The notes below the pieces were generated by a model. It was not told where the DNA came from. It was given only the letters and a program-made list of their open reading frames with translations, and searched no databases. Source: Prodigiosinella aquatilis (lineage in GTDB: Bacteria > Pseudomonadota > Gammaproteobacteria > Enterobacterales > Enterobacteriaceae). From it: 64,000 nucleotides of DNA. Position 1 is the first letter of the stretch. Each line of letters starts with the position of its first letter. Of this stretch, positions 1-8,639 are shown one piece after another. Where the stretch lies: positions 3,534,001 to 3,598,000 of the forward strand of contig CP128857.1 of NCBI GenBank assembly GCA_030388725.1. Reading direction: 5' to 3'. The translations under genes were made by a program, and so were the position numbers.

Positions 1-121
1 AACGCCAGCCAGCCAGTGCACCAATACCAAGCACAATACCGACAACAAGCGCCTTGCCGTTTTCTGCAAAGAAACGGCGAACAACCTCAACCTGTTCATT
101 CTCTGTGGTATAGACTTCCAC
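1..121 (-). CDS. yfgM: YfgM, ancillary SecYEG translocon protein (N-terminal part, runs off the window)
   Basis: Only the first 40 codons are present. A GTG start at 121 is preceded by an AGGAG ribosome-binding site 9 bases away, lying over the 3' end of hisS. The readable protein begins VEVYTTENEQVEVVRRFFAE and continues into a hydrophobic stretch (ALVVGIVLGIGALAGW), which matches the start of E. coli YfgM, a single-span inner-membrane protein with a periplasmic TPR domain associated with SecYEG and PpiD. It follows hisS in the same direction, as in E. coli (hisS-yfgM-bamB), and is probably cotranscribed. The TPR part lies outside the window, so the call rests on N-terminal similarity and gene order. 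Confidence 0.85.
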   Translation of the reverse strand, partial: MEVYTTENEQVEVVRRFFAENGKALVVGIVLGIGALAGWR

Positions 122-134
122 GGTGTCGTTCTCC

Positions 135-1412
135 TCAACCCAGTAGCGTTGCCAATCGTGCGGCAACGTCGGCCTGCATCAGTGTTTCCTGTTCACCACT
201 GGTCAGGTTTTTTACCACAACCTCACCGGCAGCTACTTCATTTTCCCCCAACACCAGCGCAACACGTGCGCCACTTTTATCCGCACGGGTAAATTGCTTT
301 TTAAAATTACCACCGCCGTAATTAGTCATCACTTTCAGTTGCGGCATGTCATCACGCAGTCTTTCGGCCAGTTGCATCGCCGCACTCTGCGTGCCTACAC
401 CGGAAGAAATCAGGTAAACATCAACACTGGGTAATGCGGCGAATTCAGGATTAATCGCCTGAACCAGTAGAATCAGACGCTCAAGTCCCATGGCAAAACC
501 AACCGCTGGTGTATTGGCCGGTCCCCCCAATTGCTCTACCATGCCATCATAACGACCACCGGCACATACCGTTCCTTGGGAGCCCAAACTGTTGGTTACC
601 CATTCAAAAACGGTACGGTTGTAATAATCCAGACCACGAACCAGACGCGGATTAATCTTATATGGGATACCCGACTGCGTTAAAAGTTCACACAATTCAT
701 TGAAATGCGTGCGGGATTCATCATCCAGATAAGCGGTAAGTATCGGCGCATCATCCAATAATGCCTGCACCTGAGGATTTTTTGAATCAAGAACTCGCAG
801 CGGGTTGGTGTACATACGCCGCAGACAATCTTCATCCAGTTGATCTTTATGCTGTTCAAGAAACGCGATCAACGCTTCGCGGTAACGGGCACGGGCGTCC
901 AATGAACCAATGGAATTCAGTTCCAGTGTTACGTGCTCCGCAATCCCCAACACTCGCCACCAGCGAGCGGTCATCAGCATTAGCTCAACATCAATATCGG
1001 GTCCTTTCAGCCCAAAGACTTCGCAACCAAGCTGGTGAAACTGACGATAACGACCTTTCTGTGGACGTTCATGGCGAAACATTGGACCAACGTACCACAA
1101 CCGCTGTTCCTGATTGTACAGAATACCGTGCTCAATACCGGCACGGACACAACCCGCAGTATTTTCAGGACGCAATGTCAGGCTATCGCCATTACGGTCC
1201 TCAAAGGTATACATCTCTTTTTCCACGACATCAGTCACTTCACCAATAGCTCGTTTGAACAGAGATGTTTGCTCGACAATAGGTGTACGGATTTCACCAT
1301 ACCCGTAACTGCCGAGCACCTGTTTCAGACTGTCTTCAATACGCTGCCACAATGCCGTTTCAGCTGGCAGGTAGTCGTTCATGCCGCGAATGGCTTGAAT
1401 ATTTTTCGCCAC
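135..1412 (-). CDS. hisS: Histidyl-tRNA synthetase
   Basis: Cytoplasmic class II aminoacyl-tRNA synthetase that charges tRNA-His. The protein is 425 residues, close to E. coli HisS (424). It opens with AKNIQAIRGMNDYLP, has the class II motif 2 region (GPMFRHERPQKGRYRQFHQ), the histidine-specific LVRGLDYYNRTVFE segment and a GGRYDG motif, followed by the C-terminal anticodon-binding domain. It lies between ispG (upstream) and yfgM (downstream), the standard enterobacterial order. A candidate promoter sits just upstream. Nothing unusual is seen in the reading frame. Confidence 0.98.
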   Translation of the reverse strand: MAKNIQAIRGMNDYLPAETALWQRIEDSLKQVLGSYGYGEIRTPIVEQTSLFKRAIGEVTDVVEKEMYTFEDRNGDSLTLRPENTAGCVRAGIEHGILYNQEQRLWYVGPMFRHERPQKGRYRQFHQLGCEVFGLKGPDIDVELMLMTARWWRVLGIAEHVTLELNSIGSLDARARYREALIAFLEQHKDQLDEDCLRRMYTNPLRVLDSKNPQVQALLDDAPILTAYLDDESRTHFNELCELLTQSGIPYKINPRLVRGLDYYNRTVFEWVTNSLGSQGTVCAGGRYDGMVEQLGGPANTPAVGFAMGLERLILLVQAINPEFAALPSVDVYLISSGVGTQSAAMQLAERLRDDMPQLKVMTNYGGGNFKKQFTRADKSGARVALVLGENEVAAGEVVVKNLTSGEQETLMQADVAARLATLLG

Positions 1413-1448
1413 GTCAGTTCTCTATGCGTTTGTCAAAAAATAGGTCCG

Positions 1449-1478
1449 ATTATAGGAGGAACGACACCACTTCTTCAA
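1449..1478 (-). promoter_or_regulatory. Candidate sigma-70 promoter of hisS
   Basis: Read on the minus strand, a perfect -10 hexamer TATAAT (1454-1449) is preceded by TTGAAG (1478-1473) with an 18-base spacer. This would start transcription about 30 bases upstream of the hisS ATG. It is in the ispG-hisS spacer, so hisS need not depend only on read-through from ispG. Based on motif reading only. Confidence 0.5.
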
Positions 1479-1549
1479 TGTAGTGCTGGCATCATCAGGT
1501 CTATTAATTCAGGATTTAGGCACAATTGCATCCAATCATGCCGCAAAGA

Positions 1550-2671
1550 TTATTTATCAACCACGTTGATCGCAATACGCTGTTTTTCATCCAGCATTGT
1601 GGCCTTGGCACGGATTTTCGCTTCCAGCAGATCAATCATCTGGTCATTATCAAAACGCTCTTTCTGACGAGTACCATCCTCATAAAAACCGCTTTTCTTA
1701 TTACCGCCGGTAACACCCAGTGTTGAAAGCAGTGCTTCACCCGGACCGTTTACCACACAACCGATAATGGAAACATCCATAGGGGTGATGATATCTTCCA
1801 GACGTTGTTCCAACGCATTCACCGTACCAATCACGTCAAACTCCTGACGTGAACAGGTGGGGCAAGCAATAAAATTAATACCGCGAGAGCGAATGCGCAG
1901 GGATTTCAGGATGTCAAAACCGACCTTGACCTCTTCTACGGGATCTGCCGCCAGTGAAATACGAAGTGTATCGCCGATACCTTCCGACAACAGCATACCC
2001 AGCCCGATCGCCGACTTGACTGAACCACTACGCGCACCACCTGCTTCCGTGATACCCAAATGCAATGGCTGATCAATACGGGATGCCAGCAAACGGTAAG
2101 ATTGCACTGCCAGGAAAACATCAGAGGCTTTCACACTAACTTTGAACTGGTCAAAGTTAAGACGATCCAGAATATCCACGTGCCGCATGGCTGATTCCAC
2201 CAATGCTTCCGGTGTCGGCTCGCCATACCTTTCCTGTATATCTTTTTCCAACGAGCCAGCGTTAACACCAATGCGGATAGGAATATTTTTGTCACGTGCA
2301 CAATCCACTACGGAACGGATACGTGCTTCATTACCGATATTGCCAGGGTTAATACGCAGGCAATCGACACCATATTCGGCAACTTTCAACGCAATACGGT
2401 AGTCGAAATGTATATCGGCCACCAGAGGGATATCCACTTGCTGTTTAATCAACTTGAATGCTTCGGCAGCATCCATCGTTGGCACGGAAACACGGACGAT
2501 ATCAACCCCGACACGCACCAGTGAAGCGATTTGTTTAACTGTCGCATCGACATCGGTGGTCCGGGTATTGGTCATCGATTGCACAGCAATCGGTGCCCCA
2601 TCACCTACAGGCACCTTACCAACGTAAATCCGGGTTGATTTTCGACGGGTAATGGGCGCTGCGTTATGCAT
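1550..2671 (-). CDS. ispG: 4-hydroxy-3-methylbut-2-enyl diphosphate synthase (flavodoxin), MEP pathway
   Basis: IspG (GcpE) reduces 2-C-methyl-erythritol 2,4-cyclodiphosphate to HMBPP in isoprenoid synthesis using a [4Fe-4S] cluster. The protein is 373 residues (E. coli 372). The N-terminal half is the TIM-barrel part (PVGDGAPIAVQSMTNTRTTD, CLRINPGNIG). The C-terminal half carries the cluster ligands in ACPTCSRQE and GCVVNGPGE, the latter including the conserved Glu. It follows rodZ by 39 bases and precedes hisS, matching the E. coli order rodZ-ispG-hisS. The cluster makes it a likely client of the iscRSUA system encoded downstream in this window, which is inference from the cofactor. Confidence 0.98.
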   Translation of the reverse strand: MHNAAPITRRKSTRIYVGKVPVGDGAPIAVQSMTNTRTTDVDATVKQIASLVRVGVDIVRVSVPTMDAAEAFKLIKQQVDIPLVADIHFDYRIALKVAEYGVDCLRINPGNIGNEARIRSVVDCARDKNIPIRIGVNAGSLEKDIQERYGEPTPEALVESAMRHVDILDRLNFDQFKVSVKASDVFLAVQSYRLLASRIDQPLHLGITEAGGARSGSVKSAIGLGMLLSEGIGDTLRISLAADPVEEVKVGFDILKSLRIRSRGINFIACPTCSRQEFDVIGTVNALEQRLEDIITPMDVSIIGCVVNGPGEALLSTLGVTGGNKKSGFYEDGTRQKERFDNDQMIDLLEAKIRAKATMLDEKQRIAINVVDK

Positions 2672-2710
2672 TACTTCTTCTCCAAAATCACTACTGCTGA
2701 CTGCAGAGTA

Positions 2711-3757
2711 TTACTGTGCGGCAAGCGTTAAGCGCGCAACTTGATGGCTTCTTACAAACCGGCTCAAATCAACTGGTTTACCTTGATATTCAATCTGTAC
2801 TGCCGCAGGTGCACCAATTTTCAGTCGATAAGGCGCTTGGCCACTTAGGTTAAGTGAGCCGCCACTTCGCTGAACACCGCTGAATAATTTCTTACCAGAA
2901 GCATCCACCACTTCCAGCCAGCAGTCCGCTGTAAAATGCATAACAATGGTATTCGCCGCTGTTGTCACACTACCAGGCGAGGTGCTGGCAGCAGCAGTAG
3001 CACTCTGGCTCAGCAATGACTGAACCGGAGCCTGACTGGGTGAAACAACCGCTGGCGTCTGTGATGGAACCGTTGCCGACTGCGATGGAGCCGTTGCCGA
3101 CGGAACCGTTACTGGCGGAACCGATGGCTGTACCTCGGCGGCAGGAGGATTTTTTGTATCAGTGGCGGTATTATCGGCAGGTGCCGCTGTATTAGTGGTT
3201 TCGCTTCCGGCAGTGGCACTTTCATCAGGATCTACCGGCGCCTGCTCACTATGGCCGAGGGCAACAGACTGCTCTCCACCACTCGTCTGCGCTGCGCTAG
3301 TGTGATCCACCATAGAATTGATTTCCTGCTGCTGTGCCTGATGGTTCTGCCACCACCAGGCGACGGTCAATCCTAAAACGACCAGCAGAATTAACCAAGT
3401 GAGCATCATCAGCCAGCCGTCTCGCTTTTTACGGCTCTTGCCTAACGAAAAAGTCTGCATCAGTGCCACATTGGAGGTCCGGCTGGGAACCACATGCTTT
3501 TCCAGCATCGGTAGCAGCTCTTCTTCGGGCAGATGGACTAATTTGGCATAGGAACGGATATAGCCACGCAGAAAAGTAGGAGAGAGGCTGGCGGGTGTAT
3601 TGTCTTCTTCGATCTCACGAATAGTAGACACTTTCAGACATAAGCGTTCGGCAACAACTTGTTGCGTAAATTCCAAACGCTCACGTGCCTGACGCAGGCG
3701 TTCGCCCGGTGTAGCTATCGTTGATGCTGTGTTATCTTGAGTGGCTTCAGTATTCAT
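2711..3757 (-). CDS. rodZ: RodZ, cytoskeletal/cell-shape membrane protein
   Basis: RodZ anchors MreB to the elongasome and is needed for rod shape. The 348-residue protein has the expected plan: a cytoplasmic helix-turn-helix domain at about 18-85 (GERLRQARERLEFTQQ; LKVSTIREIEED), a basic KSRKKR patch before one transmembrane segment (about 113-135), a long Pro/Ala/Ser/Thr-rich periplasmic linker with repeated SATVPSQ-type units (about 190-260), and a C-terminal DUF4115-like domain (FTADCWLEVVDASGKKLFSG). The start overlaps the end of pilW by 11 bases, indicating translational coupling. The linker is low-complexity and likely variable in length between relatives. Confidence 0.95.
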   Translation of the reverse strand: MNTEATQDNTASTIATPGERLRQARERLEFTQQVVAERLCLKVSTIREIEEDNTPASLSPTFLRGYIRSYAKLVHLPEEELLPMLEKHVVPSRTSNVALMQTFSLGKSRKKRDGWLMMLTWLILLVVLGLTVAWWWQNHQAQQQEINSMVDHTSAAQTSGGEQSVALGHSEQAPVDPDESATAGSETTNTAAPADNTATDTKNPPAAEVQPSVPPVTVPSATAPSQSATVPSQTPAVVSPSQAPVQSLLSQSATAAASTSPGSVTTAANTIVMHFTADCWLEVVDASGKKLFSGVQRSGGSLNLSGQAPYRLKIGAPAAVQIEYQGKPVDLSRFVRSHQVARLTLAAQ

Positions 3758-4496
3758 TAGCTAAAAACTGCTGGTACCGTTTAGATTGTGGAAAACCTTG
3801 CGCCAGCAACAAACCATAACGATTAACCTCGTCAGTATGCCCTGCCAGCGCGGCGAAACGAATCTGTAGCCATAAACTTTCAGCACTGGCCGGAAGAATC
3901 GGCTGATAAATATCCAGGAGCAATTGCGCCTGTTCATAATGTCCTGTCACGAACTGATGGTCCGCTTCCAACAGCAACCGCCCCCCTTTGTCGGGGTCGT
4001 ACTTCAGCGCCCGGCTAATCAATTGACGTGCGTCTTCATTCTGCCCAGCTTTGAAAAAGCAGTACCCCGCATTTTCCAGAGCATCAGCAACCTGACTGTA
4101 ATCAGAGAGTTGTATAGCCGCACGAAACTGTTGCTGAGCTGCTACATACTGCCCTAAACCACAAAGAAACGCACCGTAATTATTCATCACGTCACTATTA
4201 CCGGGTACCTGCCGTAACAACTGACGATAGCGCTGCTCAGCTGCACCATTTTCGCCGATACGTTGCTCATAAAGCGCCATTCCCAGTTGAGTACGATAAT
4301 CACCCGGTGAAGCCAGTACCGCTTTTTCCAAATTATCGCGGGCGGCATCCAGATGATTACGTGCCAAATACGCCAGCCCCAATTGTAAACGCGTTTGTGC
4401 CAACCGCGGATTCGTCTTATGTGACAAATCACTACATCCTGCTACGAGGATGGCAACTAGCAACCATGCGCCTCTCTGCCAACACTGCTGATTCAT
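3747..4496 (-). CDS. pilW: PilW-like TPR lipoprotein (type IV pilus biogenesis/stability family)
   Basis: 249-residue lipoprotein. The signal peptide MNQQCWQRGAWLLVAILVAGC ends in a lipobox LVAG-C (Cys21), followed by several TPR units (LQLGLAYLARNHLDAARDNL; AMALYEQRIGENGAAEQRYR-like helices; DVMNNYGAFLCGLGQY). The N-G-AFLC pattern is typical of PilW/PilF, which assists assembly of the secretin PilQ in the outer membrane. It is the first gene of the pilW-rodZ-ispG stretch, in the position found in many gammaproteobacteria and lost in E. coli. No other pilus gene is in this window, so a type IV pilus role is assigned by family, not context. Confidence 0.88.
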   Translation of the reverse strand: MNQQCWQRGAWLLVAILVAGCSDLSHKTNPRLAQTRLQLGLAYLARNHLDAARDNLEKAVLASPGDYRTQLGMALYEQRIGENGAAEQRYRQLLRQVPGNSDVMNNYGAFLCGLGQYVAAQQQFRAAIQLSDYSQVADALENAGYCFFKAGQNEDARQLISRALKYDPDKGGRLLLEADHQFVTGHYEQAQLLLDIYQPILPASAESLWLQIRFAALAGHTDEVNRYGLLLAQGFPQSKRYQQFLANEY

Positions 4497-4550
4497 CCCT
4501 GACTATCCTTGTGCCATCCTGGCCAACAGTATGTCGTATGTTACCTGAAT

Positions 4551-4566
4551 CTGTCACAAGTGACAG
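4551..4566. repeat. Perfect 16-bp palindrome in the rlmN-pilW spacer
   Basis: CTGTCACAAGTGACAG is a perfect inverted repeat (7-bp arms, 2-base centre), 55 bases upstream of the pilW start. It could be a protein-binding operator or a short hairpin. It has no T-tract and does not look like a terminator. No factor is assigned. Confidence 0.5.
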
Positions 4567-4629
4567 CATAGTATGATAAGCCGCAAAAAAGTATTTATCA
4601 CCTTCATACCTGATAAAGATTGTCAGCAA

Positions 4630-5802
4630 TCAGACCGTCTTGACGGTGATAGGTTCCCCAGCCATCGCTTTCTTCAAAGTACGTTTAGTCCGGTCGACAA
4701 CCTCCCCAGCCAACTGTCCGCAGGCGGCATCAATATCATCACCACGAGTTTTACGTACGATCGTGGTGAAGCCATACTCCATCAGTACTTTGGAAAAACG
4801 GTCAACACGACTGTTGGAACTACGTCCATAAGGTGCGCCAGGGAACGGATTCCATGGAATCAGATTGATCTTGCATGGCGTATCTTTCAGGCATGCCGCC
4901 AGCTGGTGGGCGTGCTCGGTATCATCATTGATGTGATCCAACAACACATACTCCACTGTAACGCGCCCCTGGTTGGCATTGGACTTTTCCAGATAGCGGT
5001 GTACTGCTCCCAGGAAAGTTTCGATATTATACTTTTTATTAATCGGCATAATTTCGTTACGAATTTCGTCATTTGGCGCATGCAGGGAAATAGCCAGTGC
5101 CACATCAATCATGTCGCCAAGTTTATCCAGTGCAGGTACCACGCCCGATGTTGAGAGCGTGACGCGACGTTTGGATAACCCGAATCCGAAATCATCCAGC
5201 ATGATTTCCATTGCAGGTACAACATTGTTCAGATTCAACAACGGCTCCCCCATCCCCATCATTACCACATTGGTGATAGGACGTTGCCCGGTCACTTTGG
5301 CCGTACCGATTATTTTTGCCGCCCGCCATACCTGCCCGATAATTTCCGATACTCGCAGATTACGGTTGAACCCTTGCTGCCCGGTAGAGCAAAACTTACA
5401 CTCCAGCGCACAGCCTACCTGAGATGAAACACACAATGTTGCGCGATCTTCTTCCGGAATATACACCGTTTCCACACGCTGGCCGCCAACCAGAATCGCC
5501 CATTTGATAGTGCCATCGGAAGAGCGCTGTTCGTCTACCACTTCCGGCGCACGAATTTCTGCAATTTCCTGCAACTTGCTACGTAAGACCTTATTGATGT
5601 CGGTCATCTGGGTGAAATCGTCACAACAGTAATGATACATCCACTTCATGACCTGGTCGGCCCGAAAGGGTTTTTCCCCCAACTCGGCAAAGAAAGTTCT
5701 CATCTGTTGGCGGTTAAAATCCAGCAGATTAATTTTTTCAGCGTCTTTTTTGACGATAGCGTCAGATACAACAGAAATTGGGGATGCAGTTTGTTCAGAC
5801 AT
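4630..5802 (-). CDS. rlmN: Dual-specificity 23S rRNA/tRNA adenine-2 methyltransferase RlmN
   Basis: Radical-SAM enzyme that methylates A2503 of 23S rRNA and A37 of some tRNAs. The 390-residue protein carries the radical-SAM CxxxCxxC motif (CALECKFC) and the second catalytic cysteine in DIDAACGQLAGE near the C-terminus, plus GMGEPLLN and STSGVVPALDKL typical of the family. The order ndk-rlmN-pilW-rodZ is conserved. The N-terminal extension before LLDFNRQQMRTFF is slightly variable in relatives, and the ATG at 5802 was kept because the segment MSEQTASPIS resembles the usual start. Confidence 0.97.
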   Translation of the reverse strand: MSEQTASPISVVSDAIVKKDAEKINLLDFNRQQMRTFFAELGEKPFRADQVMKWMYHYCCDDFTQMTDINKVLRSKLQEIAEIRAPEVVDEQRSSDGTIKWAILVGGQRVETVYIPEEDRATLCVSSQVGCALECKFCSTGQQGFNRNLRVSEIIGQVWRAAKIIGTAKVTGQRPITNVVMMGMGEPLLNLNNVVPAMEIMLDDFGFGLSKRRVTLSTSGVVPALDKLGDMIDVALAISLHAPNDEIRNEIMPINKKYNIETFLGAVHRYLEKSNANQGRVTVEYVLLDHINDDTEHAHQLAACLKDTPCKINLIPWNPFPGAPYGRSSNSRVDRFSKVLMEYGFTTIVRKTRGDDIDAACGQLAGEVVDRTKRTLKKAMAGEPITVKTV

Positions 5803-5854
5803 AATGACTCATGGCCTCGTTATTACACGTTATGGCGCGAAAGGGTGTGATATA

Positions 5855-5895
5855 TAGAAGAAACGCCCCAGTAAGCTCGTGCTCATCCAGGGCGT
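5855..5895 (-). terminator. Likely ndk terminator
   Basis: Minus-strand reading gives ACGCCC (895-890 complement) pairing with GGGCGT (868-863 complement), with a smaller inner AGC/GCT pairing, followed by the T-rich TTTCTTCT. It lies between ndk and rlmN, so it probably ends the ndk transcript. Confidence 0.55.
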
Positions 5896-5972
5896 GACAT
5901 TGTACAAACTTTAAAACAACGATGCTACCGTAGCCGACTTTTTATTAAGGCGCCACGCCAGACTCGCCACCA

Positions 5973-6404
5973 TTAACAAGAACGCGGGCAGATTTCATCA
6001 GCACTGAAGAAATAAGCAATTTCACGCTCGGCAGAAGCGACTGCATCGGAACCGTGAACGGCATTTTCAGTGAAACTATCGGCATAGTCTGCACGCAGCG
6101 TACCTGCCAGTGCGTTAGCCGGATTAGTCGCTCCCATAATGTCGCGGTTACGCTGGACAGCATTCTCACCTTCCAGTACCTGCACCATAATCGGGCCAGA
6201 GGTCATGAAATCCACCAAGCCGTCGAAGAAGGGTTTACCTTTATGCTCGGCATAAAAACCTTCTGCCTGCTCACGGGTCAGATGCAGCATTTTAGCTGCA
6301 ATAATTTTAAAACCAGCGCTTTCGAAACGGGCATAAATCGCGCCGATAGCGTTCTTTGCCACAGCATTGGGCTTTATGATGGAAAAGGTACGTTCTACCG
6401 TCAT
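5973..6404 (-). CDS. ndk: Nucleoside diphosphate kinase
   Basis: Transfers the gamma phosphate from NTPs to NDPs through a phosphohistidine. The 143-residue form (E. coli 143) starts at the ATG at 6404, giving TVERTFSIIKPNAVAKN. That start has a GAGGT ribosome-binding site, whereas an in-frame ATG 15 bases upstream would add five residues not seen in the family. Signature segments are present: ATNPANALAGTLRADYA and the active-site His in AVHGSDAVASAEREIAYFF. The C-terminus ends CPRSC. It is probably monocistronic, with its own promoter and terminator visible. Confidence 0.98.
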   Translation of the reverse strand: MTVERTFSIIKPNAVAKNAIGAIYARFESAGFKIIAAKMLHLTREQAEGFYAEHKGKPFFDGLVDFMTSGPIMVQVLEGENAVQRNRDIMGATNPANALAGTLRADYADSFTENAVHGSDAVASAEREIAYFFSADEICPRSC

Positions 6405-6478
6405 AGTGACCTCGTTCAATAACTAACGGAAACAGCCGGTTGAAAAAGTTATAATACCGGCCAGTGAAAGTGGCGCCG

Positions 6479-6507
6479 ATTATAGGGGCACCGGCGCTGC
6501 TTGCCTA
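6479..6507 (-). promoter_or_regulatory. Candidate sigma-70 promoter of ndk
   Basis: On the minus strand TAGGCA (6507-6502), a 17-base spacer and a perfect TATAAT (6484-6479) form a reasonable promoter about 75 bases upstream of the ndk start. The rest of the 6405-6730 intergenic region holds AT-rich runs and no further gene. Confidence 0.5.
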
Positions 6508-6730
6508 CCAGCGTAATAACATTTTTTTAAAAAAACATTATCCTCTTCCTCTCAAATTTTCCGTATTTCGCAGCAATGCACGAGAATAACTGACACAACA
6601 ATCTCGGACGATGGACACAAGAGTTGATCCAGCGATAACAGCGTGACTTGCCGGTCCCAGGAAAATCACTGATAATTAACCTCTTGTGTCACTCAAGGGC
6701 AACGAGATCAGCCCCAGTGTGGGAGGTTTT

Positions 6731-7585
6731 ATGTCTACATCCTGTTCCGATATTTTTATTTCATCATCCTGGCTTAGCACACATCTGAACGATCCTGATA
6801 TAGCACTGATTGACGCCCGCATGCTGACAGCAGGCAGTACGACCGGCGATATGCATAATGAATACAACGCAGGTCATCTGCCTGGTGCCGTTTTTTTCGA
6901 TATTGAAGCATTTTCTGATCATCAAAGTCCTTTCCCACATATGATGCCGGATACCGGCGTATTCTCTCTGGAGATGGGAAAACTAGGACTCAGCGAGCAA
7001 CAACATTTTGTTGTCTATGATGAAGGCAATCTTTTCTCCGCACCACGCGCTTGGTGGATGTTGCGTACATTTGGTGTAAACCAGGTGTCTATTCTTAGTG
7101 GTGGCCTGGCTGGGTGGAAGCAACGTCAGTTTCCGCTGGAGACAGGAGATATAAACCGTCCGGCAACGACGTTCCATGCCCATCTTGATGCAACAAAAAT
7201 TCGCCAGTGTGACGAGGTGCTGGCTATCAGCCGCGATCATTCGGAACAAATTGTTGACGCTCGGTCGGCATCCCGCTTTAGCGGCGAAGCGAATGAACCA
7301 CGGGCGGGGCTGCGCTGCGGCCACATTCCCGGTAGCCTTAACGTCCCCTGGACAGAGCTGGTTGCCGACGGCGCATTAAAACCGGCAGAAGAATTGATAG
7401 CCATTTTCCACCAGCATGGCGTAGATATTCAGCGTCCAGTCATCGCCAGCTGTGGTTCTGGTGTTACTGCCGCAGTAGTCGTTCTCGCGCTTACAGCACT
7501 GAATGCCAGACAAGTATCACTTTACGATGGTTCCTGGAGTGAATGGGGTGCCAGAGACGATCTGCCGGTTACCACCCGGACGTAA
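6731..7585 (+). CDS. sseA: 3-mercaptopyruvate sulfurtransferase (rhodanese family)
   Basis: Two-domain rhodanese that transfers sulfur from 3-mercaptopyruvate to thiol or cyanide acceptors. With the ATG at 6731 the protein is 284 residues (E. coli SseA 281). A GGGAGG ribosome-binding site lies directly before it, and a more upstream ATG at 6686 would put that site inside the gene. The first rhodanese domain (LIDARM...GHLPGAVFFD) is catalytically inactive and the second carries the active loop CGSGVTAAV. It is convergent with sseB, as in E. coli, and followed by a strong hairpin. Confidence 0.95.
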   Translation: MSTSCSDIFISSSWLSTHLNDPDIALIDARMLTAGSTTGDMHNEYNAGHLPGAVFFDIEAFSDHQSPFPHMMPDTGVFSLEMGKLGLSEQQHFVVYDEGNLFSAPRAWWMLRTFGVNQVSILSGGLAGWKQRQFPLETGDINRPATTFHAHLDATKIRQCDEVLAISRDHSEQIVDARSASRFSGEANEPRAGLRCGHIPGSLNVPWTELVADGALKPAEELIAIFHQHGVDIQRPVIASCGSGVTAAVVVLALTALNARQVSLYDGSWSEWGARDDLPVTTRT

Positions 7586-7592
7586 CGCCCAG

Positions 7593-7623
7593 GAGATCCG
7601 TGTTCTGCATGAGCACGGATCTC
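7593..7623 (+). terminator. sseA terminator hairpin
   Basis: A 10-bp perfect stem GAGATCCGTG/CACGGATCTC with an 11-base loop starts 8 bases after the sseA stop. It is followed by TTGTCGTT, so the T-tract is weak. It sits between convergent sseA and sseB. Confidence 0.65.
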
Positions 7624-7675
7624 TTGTCGTTCGACAGATACTCAAAAACGAGTGATTCTCAGTCGGGCTAACGTC

Positions 7676-8470
7676 TCAGGCCTGAACCGTCTTTTTGAAA
7701 TCCCGCAGGAAACTACCCCATTTGCGTTCATAAAACGGTGTAGTGTGCTGTGTCATATAATGGCTGATACCGGGTTCATTGTTCCGTACCAGGCAAAGAT
7801 CGATTGAACCATCATCCGGTAACGTATCACTGGCCACCGTACCCGCCGCATGAATAATGTCTTCGACATCGTTATCTGCATCAATACCAATCAACAGGTG
7901 CGGCTGTTCCTCATCTGGCTCCTGAATCTGTACCAGAAACGCCCGATGTACCTGCGGATATTTGGTAAACAGCTGGGTCAGTGAGTCAATCATCTGTACT
8001 GGCATTTCAGCTGGTTGACCAATCAGTATTTCAGCGTCGTCTTCAATCACGCTCTGCTGAATCAGACTGTTGCCTTCACCAGAAAGCAGATGCTCAATCT
8101 CCTGCGGCAGGAACTCTTTTCCATAGGGTAATTTAGGATTCAAGAATAGGGCCACTCCCTGGGTAAATTCAAACAGGGTGCGGGTTGGCAACGCCAAAAA
8201 TGCCTGTTCTTCACTCACAGCCAGTTGCAACGCTTCCAGTGAAGAGAAAAAAGGAATCACTGAGCTACCATCAGGTTTTTCCCAATGCTGAAGTTGGATG
8301 TTACTGTCCGACTGCAACGTTTTTTCTCCGAATACCTCATTCTCATCGCTACTGCCCAGAACATAAACCGTTGCATCCATAAGCTCACTGAAAAATTCAG
8401 GCCGATGCGCAGGCTCCGTTGCTGCCAATGTTAAGACTTCTTCCAGTTTATTCTGCGGTGAAAAATCCAT
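7676..8470 (-). CDS. sseB: SseB family protein (enhanced serine sensitivity protein)
   Basis: 264-residue homologue of E. coli SseB (258), whose precise role is unclear; it is linked genetically to serine sensitivity. The start at 8470 gives MDFSPQNKLEEVLTLAAT and has a GAGGA ribosome-binding site. The open frame extends 46 codons further upstream, but that extension has no family similarity. The protein has the N-terminal SseB domain (ALPTRTLFEFTQGVALFLNP) and a C-terminal SseB_C-like half (PQVHRAFLVQIQEPDEEQPH). It is acidic, has no signal peptide and is presumably cytoplasmic. It lies between sseA (convergent) and pepB, the E. coli arrangement. Confidence 0.92.
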   Translation of the reverse strand: MDFSPQNKLEEVLTLAATEPAHRPEFFSELMDATVYVLGSSDENEVFGEKTLQSDSNIQLQHWEKPDGSSVIPFFSSLEALQLAVSEEQAFLALPTRTLFEFTQGVALFLNPKLPYGKEFLPQEIEHLLSGEGNSLIQQSVIEDDAEILIGQPAEMPVQMIDSLTQLFTKYPQVHRAFLVQIQEPDEEQPHLLIGIDADNDVEDIIHAAGTVASDTLPDDGSIDLCLVRNNEPGISHYMTQHTTPFYERKWGSFLRDFKKTVQA

Positions 8471-8639
8471 AACAATCCTCACAATAACAACCTTATCCAC
8501 CGAGTCGAACATCGGTTGGCAATCAGGCTGTTTCTCAATAAAAAAATAACGCCAGATAACCCGTGATGATACTACGGTTCTCCGACGCCATTCTGCCAAC
8601 AAGATCAAGACCAGTCACACATAGCTGGCACTATTTTAT

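Noticed and set aside
1035..1667. 210-codon plus-strand frame opposite hisS and ispG
   Set aside because: Crosses the hisS promoter region and two conserved genes on the other strand; no domain.
4573..5154. 193-codon plus-strand frame opposite rlmN
   Set aside because: Antisense to a well-conserved rlmN with no recognisable domain; shadow frame.
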